A stretch of DNA of 64,000 nt from positions 1,571,332 to 1,635,331 of the forward strand of contig CP092081.1 of NCBI GenBank assembly GCA_022226935.1, written 5' to 3'. The position numbers were made by a program, and so were the translations under genes. This document shows, in pieces, positions 54,112 to 62,402 of this stretch. Under the pieces are notes generated by a model that did not search any database, was not told the DNA's origin, and saw only the letters and a list, made by a program, of their open reading frames with translations. Every line of letters begins with the position of its first letter. The first letter of the stretch is position 1. The DNA comes from Nitrospira sp. GTDB taxonomy: Bacteria > Nitrospirota > Nitrospiria > Nitrospirales > Nitrospiraceae.

Positions 54112-54177
54112 ATGACATTGATGGGTACTGTAGGCAGGATAGGAGCCCTCATCGAGCAATCGATAAAACGCCCGTAA
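54112..54177 (+). CDS. 21-residue ORF
   Basis: ATG 54112 has a near-perfect GGAGGAGG 5-6 nt upstream and opens a 21-codon frame (MTLMGTVGRIGALIEQSIKR, then Pro) ending at TAA 54175-54177. It forms an amphipathic basic helix. It sits between two cluster genes with 26- and 51-bp gaps. Could be a real micropeptide or a translational relay. Confidence 0.42.
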   Translation: MTLMGTVGRIGALIEQSIKRP

Positions 54178-54228
54178 TGTCGGGTGCAGCCGGTCGCATC
54201 CCAGGATTCATATGACGGAGGCAGAGGC

Positions 54229-54597
54229 ATGAGATACAGGACGATCGTCACAGTCATGGGTGGGTTGGCGGCGCTACTGTCCGCGATGGATCTCCAGGCC
54301 GGGCCGATCGATGCCAGCCGCCACACCCACCCGGAGAAGGTGCAATTGGTGCATGAGGCGGAACACAGCGTGGACCATGCCTGGGAGGTCTACCATCGTG
54401 CGGCGCTGGGAGGAACCGTGGCGTCACCCGATCTGCAAGCACAAATCGAACAACATTTGCATGAAGCGAGAACTCTCGTGACCCAGGCGCAGGAAGCGGC
54501 CGACCGTGGGGACGCAGGTGTGGTGGAGAAGCTCGTCGAGCAGATCAAGACTCACACGGATCGGGCCATCGAAGGGAGCAAGGAGCAGAAGAAATGA
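54229..54597 (+). CDS. Secreted His-rich helical protein, SmbP-like (tentative)
   Basis: 122 residues from ATG 54229 (GGAGGCAGAGGC upstream). A signal peptide ends near AGPIDASRH. The mature part is two or three amphipathic helices rich in His/Glu (HTHPEKVQLVHEAEHSVDHA, QIEQHLHEARTL, QIKTHTDRAI). This resembles SmbP, the small periplasmic metal-binding protein of Nitrosomonas, though the His repeats are fewer. Metal binding is plausible. It overlaps the next gene by 4 bp (ATGA), so the two are translationally coupled. Confidence 0.6.
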   Translation: MRYRTIVTVMGGLAALLSAMDLQAGPIDASRHTHPEKVQLVHEAEHSVDHAWEVYHRAALGGTVASPDLQAQIEQHLHEARTLVTQAQEAADRGDAGVVEKLVEQIKTHTDRAIEGSKEQKK

Positions 54598-55457
54598 CAC
54601 AAGGTGTGACCAGGAGACGTACCAAGTGGGGATATGCGGGGCTGTTGGCAGCCGGCTGTGTGCTCGCGCTCTCTCCTGTGTTTGCGGCGCCGGCTGTGAA
54701 AGAGCTGGATCCGGTTCTCATGGTGACCATTCCAGCCGGACCGTTTGTCATGGGCACGCAGAGTCCGAAAGGAAGGGCCGATGAATGGCCGCAACGGACC
54801 GTGCAGGTCGATGCCTTCGCCATCGATGAGGTGGAAGTCACCAATGAACGGTACATGACATTTGTCACGACCACAGGGCACCGAAGTCCGCCCAATCCCT
54901 ATGGCACCGGCGTGTTGGTGTCCGCCAAGGGTATCGAGCGTCTGCCGGTCGTGCAGGTCACGTGGTACGACGCCAAGGCCTACTGCGCCTGGGCCAAGAA
55001 ACGATTGCCTACGGAAGCGGAGTGGGAAAAGGCCGCGCGTGGCACTGATGGTCGGACATTCCCGTGGGGGGAAGGCGCGCCGACTGCGAAGCGAGCTAAC
55101 TACGACCGTGAGTGGGTCGAGGACAAGACCCTTCACGCGGTGGGGTCCTTGCCGGGCGGCGATTCGCCCTACGGTATCAAGGATATGGCCGGCAACGCCC
55201 GGGAATGGGTCCAGGATTGGTATGACCCGGATTATTACGCCAACGCTCCGGCCAAGAATCCTCAGGGACCAGACAAGGGCATTGTCCGTGTGATTCGAGG
55301 AGGTTCCTGGCACAGCCCGCATTCCGATATTACGGCGACGGCCAGGGGCCGGGGCGGATTCGCGCTCCAAACTCACGGAACCGGGTTTCGATGTGTGCGG
55401 AGCCTTGACGAGCAGGGTCATCAGGACGCACCCGGAGCTGAGTCGAAAGCCAGGTGA
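54594..55457 (+). CDS. Secreted SUMF1/FGE-fold protein, copy 2, without the FGE catalytic cysteines
   Basis: 287 residues with a signal peptide ending near ALSPVFAAPA. The fold motifs are MVTIPAGPFVMGTQSPKG, RLPTEAEWEKAARG, DMAGNAREWVQDWY, VIRGGSW and TGFRCVRS. After RGGSW it reads HSPHSDITATARGRGG, with no cysteine, so like copy 1 it lacks the catalytic pair. Copies 1 and 2 are clear paralogues, but copy 2 has no TPR-like extension. Coupled by ATGA overlap to the His-rich helical protein upstream. They may bind or modify an envelope partner. Confidence 0.85.
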   Translation: MTQGVTRRRTKWGYAGLLAAGCVLALSPVFAAPAVKELDPVLMVTIPAGPFVMGTQSPKGRADEWPQRTVQVDAFAIDEVEVTNERYMTFVTTTGHRSPPNPYGTGVLVSAKGIERLPVVQVTWYDAKAYCAWAKKRLPTEAEWEKAARGTDGRTFPWGEGAPTAKRANYDREWVEDKTLHAVGSLPGGDSPYGIKDMAGNAREWVQDWYDPDYYANAPAKNPQGPDKGIVRVIRGGSWHSPHSDITATARGRGGFALQTHGTGFRCVRSLDEQGHQDAPGAESKAR

Positions 55458-55640
55458 ACAGTGAGCTCGTGGGGTCAGTCGTTGAGAATACAGCTGCGGT
55501 GGTGATGGAGGTACCGCGACTCCGCACGCGGCCTCCCGTTGAGGAGGATGGGTGCTTCCTTCGGAGACACCTGTCCCCTCAGCGAACCACCAGAGACCGT
55601 GCAGACGTGGATTTCGATCAGCAGGATGAAGGAGGCAGGT

Positions 55641-55772
55641 ATGACGCACGAAATGATCTTGGGCATGGCGGCCTTCGTGGTGAGTATCGGCGCGGTGTTG
55701 TATGTGCGGCTGCGTCGCCCCGCGTATGCGGTAGTGCGTCGAGCGAGCCGGGAGCAGTCTCGTGTTCGGTAG
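55641..55772 (+). CDS. Small membrane protein, 43 residues
   Basis: ATG 55641 follows AAGGAGG with ideal spacing. One TM helix (EMILGMAAFVVSIGAVLYVR) precedes a basic tail (RLRRPAYAVVRRASREQSR), giving an N-out/C-in orientation by the positive-inside rule. It is short enough to be missed by gene callers. Part of the plus-strand cluster. Confidence 0.6.
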   Translation: MTHEMILGMAAFVVSIGAVLYVRLRRPAYAVVRRASREQSRVR

Positions 55773-55861
55773 CGTTGCGAGTGGTCACGATTGTCGCCGT
55801 GCAGCCGAAGTAGTCAGTCGAAGAATGCAGGCGCTTATCTTTCTCGAAGCCGGGGGTTCCA

Positions 55862-56215
55862 ATGGAAACACATGGGACACCAGAATCATTCACACCTCCC
55901 CCACGGGGCACCCACGCCTGTCCCCGTTGCGGAGGATTATTGCTGACGCAACATTATATTGACCTCCTTGATGATACGGGCCAAATCGATATTACTGCCT
56001 GGCACTGCGCCATGTGCGGCGAAGTGCTCGACCCGGTGATCCTCAAAAATCGGCACAGTCCGCCACCCAATTTGCTGTATGGTACGAAGGAGCGGAAGTT
56101 CAGTCAGCGGGTGACGGGCATTTCGAATGACAGCGGTTCGAAAAAGACGTCTCCCCGCGAGGCGGAGATAGATGAAGAAGATTCGGAAGCTGGACCCGAC
56201 CGCGACCCATCATAG
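55862..56215 (+). CDS. Four-cysteine zinc-ribbon protein, paralogue
   Basis: 117 residues. ACPRCGGLLLTQHYIDLLDD and WHCAMCGEVLDPVILKNR form a zinc ribbon with the same spacing style as the protein at 52782-53150, including DPVI after the second CxxC. The C-terminal half is charged and probably disordered (SPREAEIDEEDSEAGPDRDP). Two such ribbons bracket the SUMF1-fold genes. Function unknown. Confidence 0.65.
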   Translation: METHGTPESFTPPPRGTHACPRCGGLLLTQHYIDLLDDTGQIDITAWHCAMCGEVLDPVILKNRHSPPPNLLYGTKERKFSQRVTGISNDSGSKKTSPREAEIDEEDSEAGPDRDPS

Positions 56216-56242
56216 GCGAATGCCAGAACCGGAGGACAGCAG

Positions 56243-57160
56243 ATGAACATTGTCGTGACCGGAGGGACAGGCTTTATCGGCCATGCGCTGATGGAAGAAT
56301 TGTCGCGCGCGGGTCACGACATCCTGGTGTTGAGCCGCAAGCCACATTCCTCCACTCGGTCGAAGGTACGATATATAGAGTGGGACGCCCGGTCGGCCGG
56401 ACCCTGGCAGGACGCCGTTGCTGCGGCGGACGCGGTAGTCAACTTGGCGGGCGAGCCGATTGCGGAAGGACGATGGACAAGCGCCCGTAAGCGAATTCTC
56501 GTCGAGAGCCGTGTTCTTGCCACCAGACTGCTGGTGGATGCGATAGCAACGAGGCCTCGGCCGCTCCCTGTGCTGCTTAGCGCCTCGGGCATCGGCTACT
56601 ACGGCCCCCAGGATGATCGGGTGTTAGATGAGCGATCCCCGCTCGGTGAGGGATTTCTCGCTCAATTATCCGCGGCCTGGGAAGCGGAGGCCCTGCGCGC
56701 CGGTCAATTCGGCACTCGTGTGGTGCTTCTACGAACGGGAATGGTGTTGGAACGGGATGGCGGGGCATTGCCGAAAATGATGCTGCCGTTTCAGTTGTTT
56801 GCAGGAGGACCGGTATTGCCAGGGACGCAATGGGTGTCCTGGATTCATCGAGCAGATCTGATCGGCTTGATTCACTGGGCCATTCAATCGCCGGATCTTT
56901 CGGGGCCCCTGAATGGTGTCGCGCCTGGGCCGGTGACGATGAAGGCGTTCTGCGGCATCCTCGGCAAGGTCCTGCACCGGCCATCGTGGTTGCCGGTTCC
57001 TGGTCTCGCATTGCGTCTAGGGTTGGGAGAGCTCGGAACGTTGATGACGACCGGGCAACGTGTCGATCCGGCCAAGGCGCAAACCGCGGGCTACACGTTT
57101 CGATATCCGACACTGGAACCGGCCTTGCGGGCAATCATGACGAAGGATCAGCCGGCATGA
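56243..57160 (+). CDS. TIGR01777-family NAD-dependent epimerase/dehydratase
   Basis: 305-residue extended SDR. MNIVVTGGTGFIGHALMEEL has the GxxGxxG dinucleotide loop; VNLAGEPIAEGRWT, SASGIGYYG (catalytic Ser/Tyr region) and WVSWIHRADL are characteristic of the YfcH/SDR39U1 family. Function in bacteria is poorly known. The next gene begins at the ATGA overlap, so the two are coupled. Confidence 0.92.
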   Translation: MNIVVTGGTGFIGHALMEELSRAGHDILVLSRKPHSSTRSKVRYIEWDARSAGPWQDAVAAADAVVNLAGEPIAEGRWTSARKRILVESRVLATRLLVDAIATRPRPLPVLLSASGIGYYGPQDDRVLDERSPLGEGFLAQLSAAWEAEALRAGQFGTRVVLLRTGMVLERDGGALPKMMLPFQLFAGGPVLPGTQWVSWIHRADLIGLIHWAIQSPDLSGPLNGVAPGPVTMKAFCGILGKVLHRPSWLPVPGLALRLGLGELGTLMTTGQRVDPAKAQTAGYTFRYPTLEPALRAIMTKDQPA

Positions 57161-57633
57161 GCCTCCTCGTTGAATCGATCATGCAGTATCTGCACGGCCT
57201 GGCTGCGGCGATACTCGTCGGCAAGGTGGTGCTGTTATCGTTTGTGGTGGCTCCCGTTCTAGCAAAGCAATTGGCGCCGGAGCAGTTCGGCAACGTGGTG
57301 CGACAATTGTTCCCTGCGTATTATCTCCTGGGTATGGGCGCGGCTGCCGCGGGTCTCGTGTCGGTGACGGCACTCCTGGTCATTCGTGGGGCCAGCCCTG
57401 CGCTGTCGGCGGCGGGCGGCATCTGGCTGATGATCTTCTTGGCGGAATCGTATTGCCGGTCGCCACTGACTCCACAGAGCAATGCGATGAGGGATCAACT
57501 AAAGGAACAGGAACGCCGTGGATCCGTCGATCCGGTCCTGAAAGCCTCTTGGGAGCGATTGCATCAGCGGTCGCTCTATTTGAATTCGCTCGTCCTCTTG
57601 GGAGGGCTGTGTCTGGTAGGGTTGGCCTCTTAA
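57157..57633 (+). CDS. DUF4149-like membrane protein
   Basis: 158 residues from ATG 57157, overlapping the preceding stop as ATGA. Four hydrophobic segments (YLHGLAAAILVGKVVLLSFVV, GMGAAAAGLVSVTALLV, LSAAGGIWLMIFL, LYLNSLVLLGGLCLVGL) and the loop CRSPLTPQSNAMRDQ resemble DUF4149 proteins. Coupled to the epimerase gene. Function unknown. Confidence 0.78.
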   Translation: MSLLVESIMQYLHGLAAAILVGKVVLLSFVVAPVLAKQLAPEQFGNVVRQLFPAYYLLGMGAAAAGLVSVTALLVIRGASPALSAAGGIWLMIFLAESYCRSPLTPQSNAMRDQLKEQERRGSVDPVLKASWERLHQRSLYLNSLVLLGGLCLVGLAS

Positions 57634-57660
57634 CGGTCGTTGTGAAGAAGGGAGTGCAAG

Positions 57661-58143
57661 ATGCGCACACACACGTCTATGGCGGCCTGGGTCTCCATTG
57701 GGTTCCTGAGCCTCTGCCTGACTCAGTGGTCTGATGGAACGGGCCAGGCTTGGGCCGCAGAGGGACATGAGAAGTCTGGATCTCCAGGAGGATCCTACGG
57801 GTTGGAGGTCACAATTCCGGACGGCGTCATCGGAGTCTCGTTGCATGTTGGGGCGGAGCGAGTCGGTGACACGGCAGTGTTGTACATCGCACAAGTGTTG
57901 CCGGATGGGCCGGCGGAGAAGGCCGGGCTCAAGTCGGGGGATGAAATCACGACGGTGGACGGTGCGGTCGTGACGGGCAAGACCTACGAGCAGGTGGCGT
58001 TGATGGTCCGGGGCGAACCGGGAACGGTGGTCAAGTTGGGGATCAAAGCAGACAGCGCCGTGCGGGAAGTAGCGGTGACCCGGGTGGCCGGTCAGACGCT
58101 GTACAAAGGTCAGATGGGGTCACATGGCGGCCCTGCCAAATAG
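57661..58143 (+). CDS. Secreted single-PDZ-domain protein
   Basis: 160 residues with a signal peptide ending near AWAAEGHE. The PDZ domain covers about 45-140: GVIGVSLHV, then VLPDGPAEKAGLKSGDEITTVDG. There is no protease domain, so it probably acts as a peptide-binding adaptor in the periplasm. Co-directional with its neighbours, with 27- and 7-bp gaps. Confidence 0.82.
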   Translation: MRTHTSMAAWVSIGFLSLCLTQWSDGTGQAWAAEGHEKSGSPGGSYGLEVTIPDGVIGVSLHVGAERVGDTAVLYIAQVLPDGPAEKAGLKSGDEITTVDGAVVTGKTYEQVALMVRGEPGTVVKLGIKADSAVREVAVTRVAGQTLYKGQMGSHGGPAK

Positions 58144-58150
58144 GTGATGT

Positions 58151-58675
58151 GTGAAACGAACCATTGCCCTCCTCGTAGGGCTTCTCATTGTCTCGGGAGC
58201 CTCACTGTTGGAGGTGGAAGCGCATTCAACGCCGGGATCGAGGCTGTCGGAGGTCGAAAAAACAGGACTGTACCTGCTGGCCGGTGACTATCGTCGCGCA
58301 CTGGAGAGTTGTGAGCAGGCGATACAGGAGCGCCCGTCGGTTGAGGCCTACGTCCGGTTGACCTATGTGTATCAGGCCATCGATGCATACCTCGAACAGT
58401 TGAGTAAGGACGAAAGCTGGATGGCGGTGGAGCAGCTGTACTTGAACCTGGCGTACCGGCATACCGAGGATCTCGTCGATCCGCCGGGCGGTCTTGCGCG
58501 CATGGCCAAAGAAATGATCCAAACCAGCGTCCGCCAACAGTCTGATGTCAGCGCTGCGATGGCGGTGCGATTGAACAGGGTGGCCTCCGATCGCCTCTGG
58601 CAGGAGCAGACTCAGTGGCGACAGGCGCATCCCACCACCTGGTGGCAAGCGTTCCCCGAGGCTTGGGGGCAGTGA
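58151..58675 (+). CDS. Secreted helical hypothetical protein
   Basis: 174 residues from a GTG start 7 bp after the PDZ gene. A signal peptide ends around LLEVEAHS. The mature part is helical with TPR-like AGDYRRALESCEQAIQERPS and a Trp-rich C-terminus (HPTTWWQAFPEAW). No family recognised. Likely co-expressed with the PDZ protein. Confidence 0.62.
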   Translation: MKRTIALLVGLLIVSGASLLEVEAHSTPGSRLSEVEKTGLYLLAGDYRRALESCEQAIQERPSVEAYVRLTYVYQAIDAYLEQLSKDESWMAVEQLYLNLAYRHTEDLVDPPGGLARMAKEMIQTSVRQQSDVSAAMAVRLNRVASDRLWQEQTQWRQAHPTTWWQAFPEAWGQ

Positions 58676-58724
58676 CGCGATGGACGCCGAGGGCATGACA
58701 GTTCCAGGGAAGGAGAGCGGAACC

Positions 58725-59156
58725 ATGATGCAGCAGACGAATCGACGCGGCATCGATATTAAATTATTCGGGGCGCTGTTTGTGCTGGTGGGGCTGCTCG
58801 ATCTGCTCATCATCGAATGGTTCCCCGCTTATGCTCTCAAACTATTCGGCGTGACGATCGCCGGCCCGATGGCCTATATCGTGAAGTTGCATTCTCCCGC
58901 CGTACACTTTTTGATCGGCTACGGGTTCATATTCTTGCGTCCATGGGCCTGGGGATTAGCGATGGCCTATGGGGGGTTCGGGCTCATCAGTGAGCTCATG
59001 AATCAATGGCAATTCGGGTTCCACCAACTACGCACCGGATTCATGGTCTCGACGGCCTTGTTTCTCTGCTATGTGGCCTGGCGTCGAGTGTTGTTCGCCG
59101 ATCCGCTGCCGCCTGAGACGCGACTGGCCTCTTCGTCACGCGAGGTCCACTTATGA
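58725..59156 (+). CDS. Four-TM membrane protein of unknown function
   Basis: 143 residues from ATG 58725 (AAGGAG upstream); an ATG at 58680 is an alternative. About four TM helices (LFGALFVLVGLLDLLII, VHFLIGYGFIFLRPWAWGLA, YGGFGLISELM, GFMVSTALFLCYVAW). It overlaps the photolyase start by 4 bp (ATGA), so it is coupled to light repair. No family recognised. Confidence 0.68.
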   Translation: MMQQTNRRGIDIKLFGALFVLVGLLDLLIIEWFPAYALKLFGVTIAGPMAYIVKLHSPAVHFLIGYGFIFLRPWAWGLAMAYGGFGLISELMNQWQFGFHQLRTGFMVSTALFLCYVAWRRVLFADPLPPETRLASSSREVHL

Positions 59157-60592
59157 GGGGGTTGGTCTGGCTGCGTCGTGACTTGCGGCTCCATGACAAT
59201 CCGGCCTTGTCGGCGGCCTGCAAGGAATGCAAAGAAATCGTGCCACTCTTTGTGTTCGACGAACCATTGCTGCGCAGTCATGTATTCGGATCTGCTTGCG
59301 TAGGCTTCATGCTGGGTTGTCTCGAAGATGTGCGCCGCTCATTGGCGGAGCAGGGTGTGACGCTTGTCTGGCGAATGGGTGAGCCGATCGAGACGGTGCT
59401 ACGCACGGCGCAGGAATGTGCCGTTGACGCTGTCTATTGGAATCGAGACTATGAACCGTCAGCGGTCGCGCGTGATCGTACGGTGCAACAGCGCTTGGCT
59501 CAGCAGGGGCGCCTGGTAAGAACCTTCAAAGACCACGTGGTGTTCGAGGCCGAAGAAGTGCGGGGGTTAACCGGTGATCCCTTTCAACGGTATAGTGCGT
59601 ATCGTGATCGCTGGTGGACTCAATGGCGGTCTGCCGCACCACCGCTGATTCCCGTGCCTTCATTCCCCTCGTCGCCCCAGGCGGTGAAATCGTCGCCTTG
59701 GCCCACTGCGCAGGACTTGGGGTACGAATCGGGACCGATGTGGATCGAGCCAGGCGAGCAGGCGGCACGAGCCAGACTGCAGCGGTTCTTGAAAAAGCCG
59801 GTTCATAGTTATGTCAGCGGCCGAAATCTTCCAGCGCTGGACGGGACGTCGAAACTGTCTCCGCATTTGCGATTCGGAACGATTTCCGCGCGGACGATGG
59901 TGCATGCCGCCTTGCACACCCTCTCCAAAGGCGGTCAGGTGTCCCGCCCTGACGTGTTCACGTGGATAGACGAATTGGTCTGGCGAGAATTTTTTCAGCA
60001 AGTGCTGATGGCCTTTCCCCATGTCACCGAAGGGCCGTTCAAGGTCAAGCCGGGCCTTCCCGCTCCCCGTCCTGCCGGTCCTGAGCGCGATCGGCTCTTT
60101 GCGGCCTGGTGTGAGGGCCGTACCGGATACCCGATTGTGGATGCCGGCATGCGCCAGTTGAATCAGACAGGCTGGATGCATAATCGTGTGCGGATGGTGG
60201 TGGCTTCGTTCCTAGTCAAGGATCTTCGGATCGATTGGCAAAGCGGCGAGCGGTACTTTATGCAGCATCTCGTCGATGGAGATGTTGCGGCCAACAACGG
60301 AAACTGGCAGTGGTGCGCCTCCACCGGAACGGATGCGATGCAGGGGTACCGCATTTTCAACCCGACGCTGCAAAGTGAAAAATTCGATCCTGAAGGGCAG
60401 TATCTGCGATGCTACGTACCGGAATTGACTTCCGTGCCGACAAAATGGATTCATGAACCTCAGCTCATGCCGCAAGAAGAACAAATCCGAGCCGGATGCC
60501 GGATCGGTTCGGACTACCCGGAGCCCATCGTGAATCACCGGCAGGCCCGGCAAGAGTATTTGGATCTCGGCAAGCAGAAGGTCTCGACGTGA
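59153..60592 (+). CDS. phrB: Deoxyribodipyrimidine photo-lyase (CPD photolyase)
   Basis: 479-residue flavoprotein that repairs UV-made pyrimidine dimers with blue light. The N-terminal antenna domain begins GLVWLRRDLRLHDNPAL. The FAD domain has LSPHLRFGTISART, FTWIDELVWREFFQQVL, YPIVDAGMRQLNQTGWMHNR and DGDVAANNGNWQWCASTGTD, all typical of class I CPD photolyases. It is coupled by short overlaps to genes on both sides (59153/59156 and 60589/60592). Its position in the CarH-operator cluster fits light induction. Confidence 0.94.
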   Translation: MRGLVWLRRDLRLHDNPALSAACKECKEIVPLFVFDEPLLRSHVFGSACVGFMLGCLEDVRRSLAEQGVTLVWRMGEPIETVLRTAQECAVDAVYWNRDYEPSAVARDRTVQQRLAQQGRLVRTFKDHVVFEAEEVRGLTGDPFQRYSAYRDRWWTQWRSAAPPLIPVPSFPSSPQAVKSSPWPTAQDLGYESGPMWIEPGEQAARARLQRFLKKPVHSYVSGRNLPALDGTSKLSPHLRFGTISARTMVHAALHTLSKGGQVSRPDVFTWIDELVWREFFQQVLMAFPHVTEGPFKVKPGLPAPRPAGPERDRLFAAWCEGRTGYPIVDAGMRQLNQTGWMHNRVRMVVASFLVKDLRIDWQSGERYFMQHLVDGDVAANNGNWQWCASTGTDAMQGYRIFNPTLQSEKFDPEGQYLRCYVPELTSVPTKWIHEPQLMPQEEQIRAGCRIGSDYPEPIVNHRQARQEYLDLGKQKVST

Positions 60593-61542
60593 CGACCGCA
60601 ACGCTCCGTCTCGGCATCAGCCGTTGCTTACTGGGCGAAGAGGTGCGTTTCGATGGCGGCCACAAGCGGGATGCGTTCTTGACCGATGTGTTGGGGCGTT
60701 ACGTGGAGTGGGTGCCGGTGTGTCCGGAGGTTGAGGCGGGATTAGGCACACCGAGAGAAGCCATGCGGCTGGTTGGCAGCCCGCAACAGCCGCGGTTGGT
60801 CACGCTGAAGAGCGGGCAGGATCATACACGCGCCTTGGAGGTCATGGCGGCCAGGCGCCTTGATGACCTTGCCGGAGCAGACTTATCCGGCTTTGTGTTC
60901 AAAAAAGATTCGCCCAGTTGCGGAGTGGAACGAGTTCGTACTTACAACGAGCACGGCATGCCGGGTCGCAAGGGCGTGGGACTGTTCGCGCGGGCGTTTC
61001 TCGGGCGCTTTCCGCTGATACCGGTCGAAGAAGAAGGACGCCTGTACGATCCATTGCTGCGTGAGAATTTTATCGAACGAGTATTCTGCTATCGGCGCTG
61101 GAGGGACCTGATGAACAGCGGTGCGACGAGGCAGGCAGTGGTGCGGTTTCATACCATACATAAGTATCTGCTGCTGGCGCATAGCGCGCCGCACTATCGC
61201 CAACTCGGCCGTTTGGTGGCACAGGTGAGCGAGTATCGACCCAAAGATCTGGCGCTTCAGTATGGCGAACTGTTCATGCAGGCGTTGGCGGTGCGGGCGA
61301 CGGTGCGCAAGCATGTGAATGTGCTCCATCATATCCTCGGACATTTCAAGGAACGGCTTGATGCGCAAGAAAAGGCGGAGTTACTGGGAGTGATCGGAGA
61401 TTACCATCAAGGACTCACACCGTTGATCGTGCCGCTCACCCTGATCAAACACTATGTGCAGCTCTTCGATGTCGAGTATATTCGCGAGCAGGTGTATCTG
61501 AATCCGCATCCGAAGGAATTGATGCTCCGGAATCACGTCTAG
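60589..61542 (+). CDS. DUF523-DUF1722 fusion protein (YbgA-like)
   Basis: 317 residues from GTG 60589, overlapping the photolyase stop (GTGA). The N-terminal DUF523 has LGISRCLLGEEVRFDGGHKR and VFKKDSPSCGV with Cys that may bind metal. The C-terminal DUF1722 includes FHTIHKYLLLAHSAPHYRQLG. In E. coli ybgA lies beside phr, so linkage with photolyase is a recurrent pattern. DUF523 members have been linked to thiouracil desulfidation; the role of the fusion is not settled. Confidence 0.9.
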   Translation: MTTATLRLGISRCLLGEEVRFDGGHKRDAFLTDVLGRYVEWVPVCPEVEAGLGTPREAMRLVGSPQQPRLVTLKSGQDHTRALEVMAARRLDDLAGADLSGFVFKKDSPSCGVERVRTYNEHGMPGRKGVGLFARAFLGRFPLIPVEEEGRLYDPLLRENFIERVFCYRRWRDLMNSGATRQAVVRFHTIHKYLLLAHSAPHYRQLGRLVAQVSEYRPKDLALQYGELFMQALAVRATVRKHVNVLHHILGHFKERLDAQEKAELLGVIGDYHQGLTPLIVPLTLIKHYVQLFDVEYIREQVYLNPHPKELMLRNHV

Positions 61543-61552
61543 AAAGGACCTC

Positions 61553-61648
61553 ATGCCGCATGTCGTGGTGGAAGGCGCCGGTGGCGAAATGTATTCGCAC
61601 GGTGTGCCCGACGAAGTGATGGCAAGACCAATTCGCAGGAATTCTTAG
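61553..61648 (+). CDS. 31-residue ORF
   Basis: ATG 61553 follows AAAGGACC and opens a short frame beginning MPHVVVEGAGGEMYSHGVPD. It lies 10 bp after the DUF523 gene. It may be a real small protein or the truncated start of a lost gene. Low confidence. Confidence 0.35.
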   Translation: MPHVVVEGAGGEMYSHGVPDEVMARPIRRNS

Positions 61649-61707
61649 GAGCTAGTGTGACGAAGTAAGTACCGGTCGATGCGGCATTGAATGGGAGGTA
61701 TGAAGAG

Positions 61708-62217
61708 ATGGCAACAGTGCGGAAAGGTGTGATTTTGGTGGGACATGGCGGGATTCCCAGAGGTTGTCCTCAAGAGATGGTAACGAAACTCAAGCGGCTT
61801 GAGGCGCAGCGGCGTGCCGCGAAGCAACCGGCGTCGGCTGAAGAAATGGAGTTGGACGCCAAGATCCGCCAATGGCCGAGGAATGCAGAGACCGATCCTT
61901 ATCAGGCAGGACTCGAAGCGGTGGCCGCTCAACTACGCGCGAAGCTGGGCGAGGTGTTGTTTGCGGTGGCCTATAACGAATTTTGTGCGCCGACATTAGA
62001 AGAATCAGTCGAGCAACTTGCCAAGCAGGGTGCGACCCACATCACTGTGGCCACCACCATGTTTACGCCCGGCGGGTCTCACTCGGAAGTGGAGATCCCT
62101 GAAATTCTTGAACATCTCCGGCCTCAGTATCCTGGCGTCGAGCTTCGGTATGCGTGGCCGTTTGATCTTGGCATGGTCGCCGGGACGCTGGCAGAACAGG
62201 TCCGTCGATTCTCTTGA
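61708..62217 (+). CDS. CbiX/sirohydrochlorin chelatase-like protein
   Basis: 169 residues from ATG 61708. GVILVGHGGIPRGC holds the catalytic His of the CbiX/CbiK fold, and ITVATTMFTPGGSHSEVEIP the second conserved region; VAYNEFCAPTLEESV is between them. The family inserts Co or Fe/Ni into tetrapyrroles. With a B12-dependent regulator at the head of the region a link to cobalamin supply is attractive, but not shown. Confidence 0.78.
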   Translation: MATVRKGVILVGHGGIPRGCPQEMVTKLKRLEAQRRAAKQPASAEEMELDAKIRQWPRNAETDPYQAGLEAVAAQLRAKLGEVLFAVAYNEFCAPTLEESVEQLAKQGATHITVATTMFTPGGSHSEVEIPEILEHLRPQYPGVELRYAWPFDLGMVAGTLAEQVRRFS

Positions 62218-62402
62218 GGAGAATGTCAATCGGTTGTGGGATCTTGTGAACGCAGCTCATGGACAGGAATGCGGCAGGTAGGTCGGTGAATCATTTGATG
62301 TCATCTGAGTTGAGACCGGTGTACAATCAGCCGCCGTTGCGAAGCGCCGGCACAGCCGTGGTGGCTTGATGAACCGGGCTTCAAGGGAGCGCTGGACCGA
62401 TC

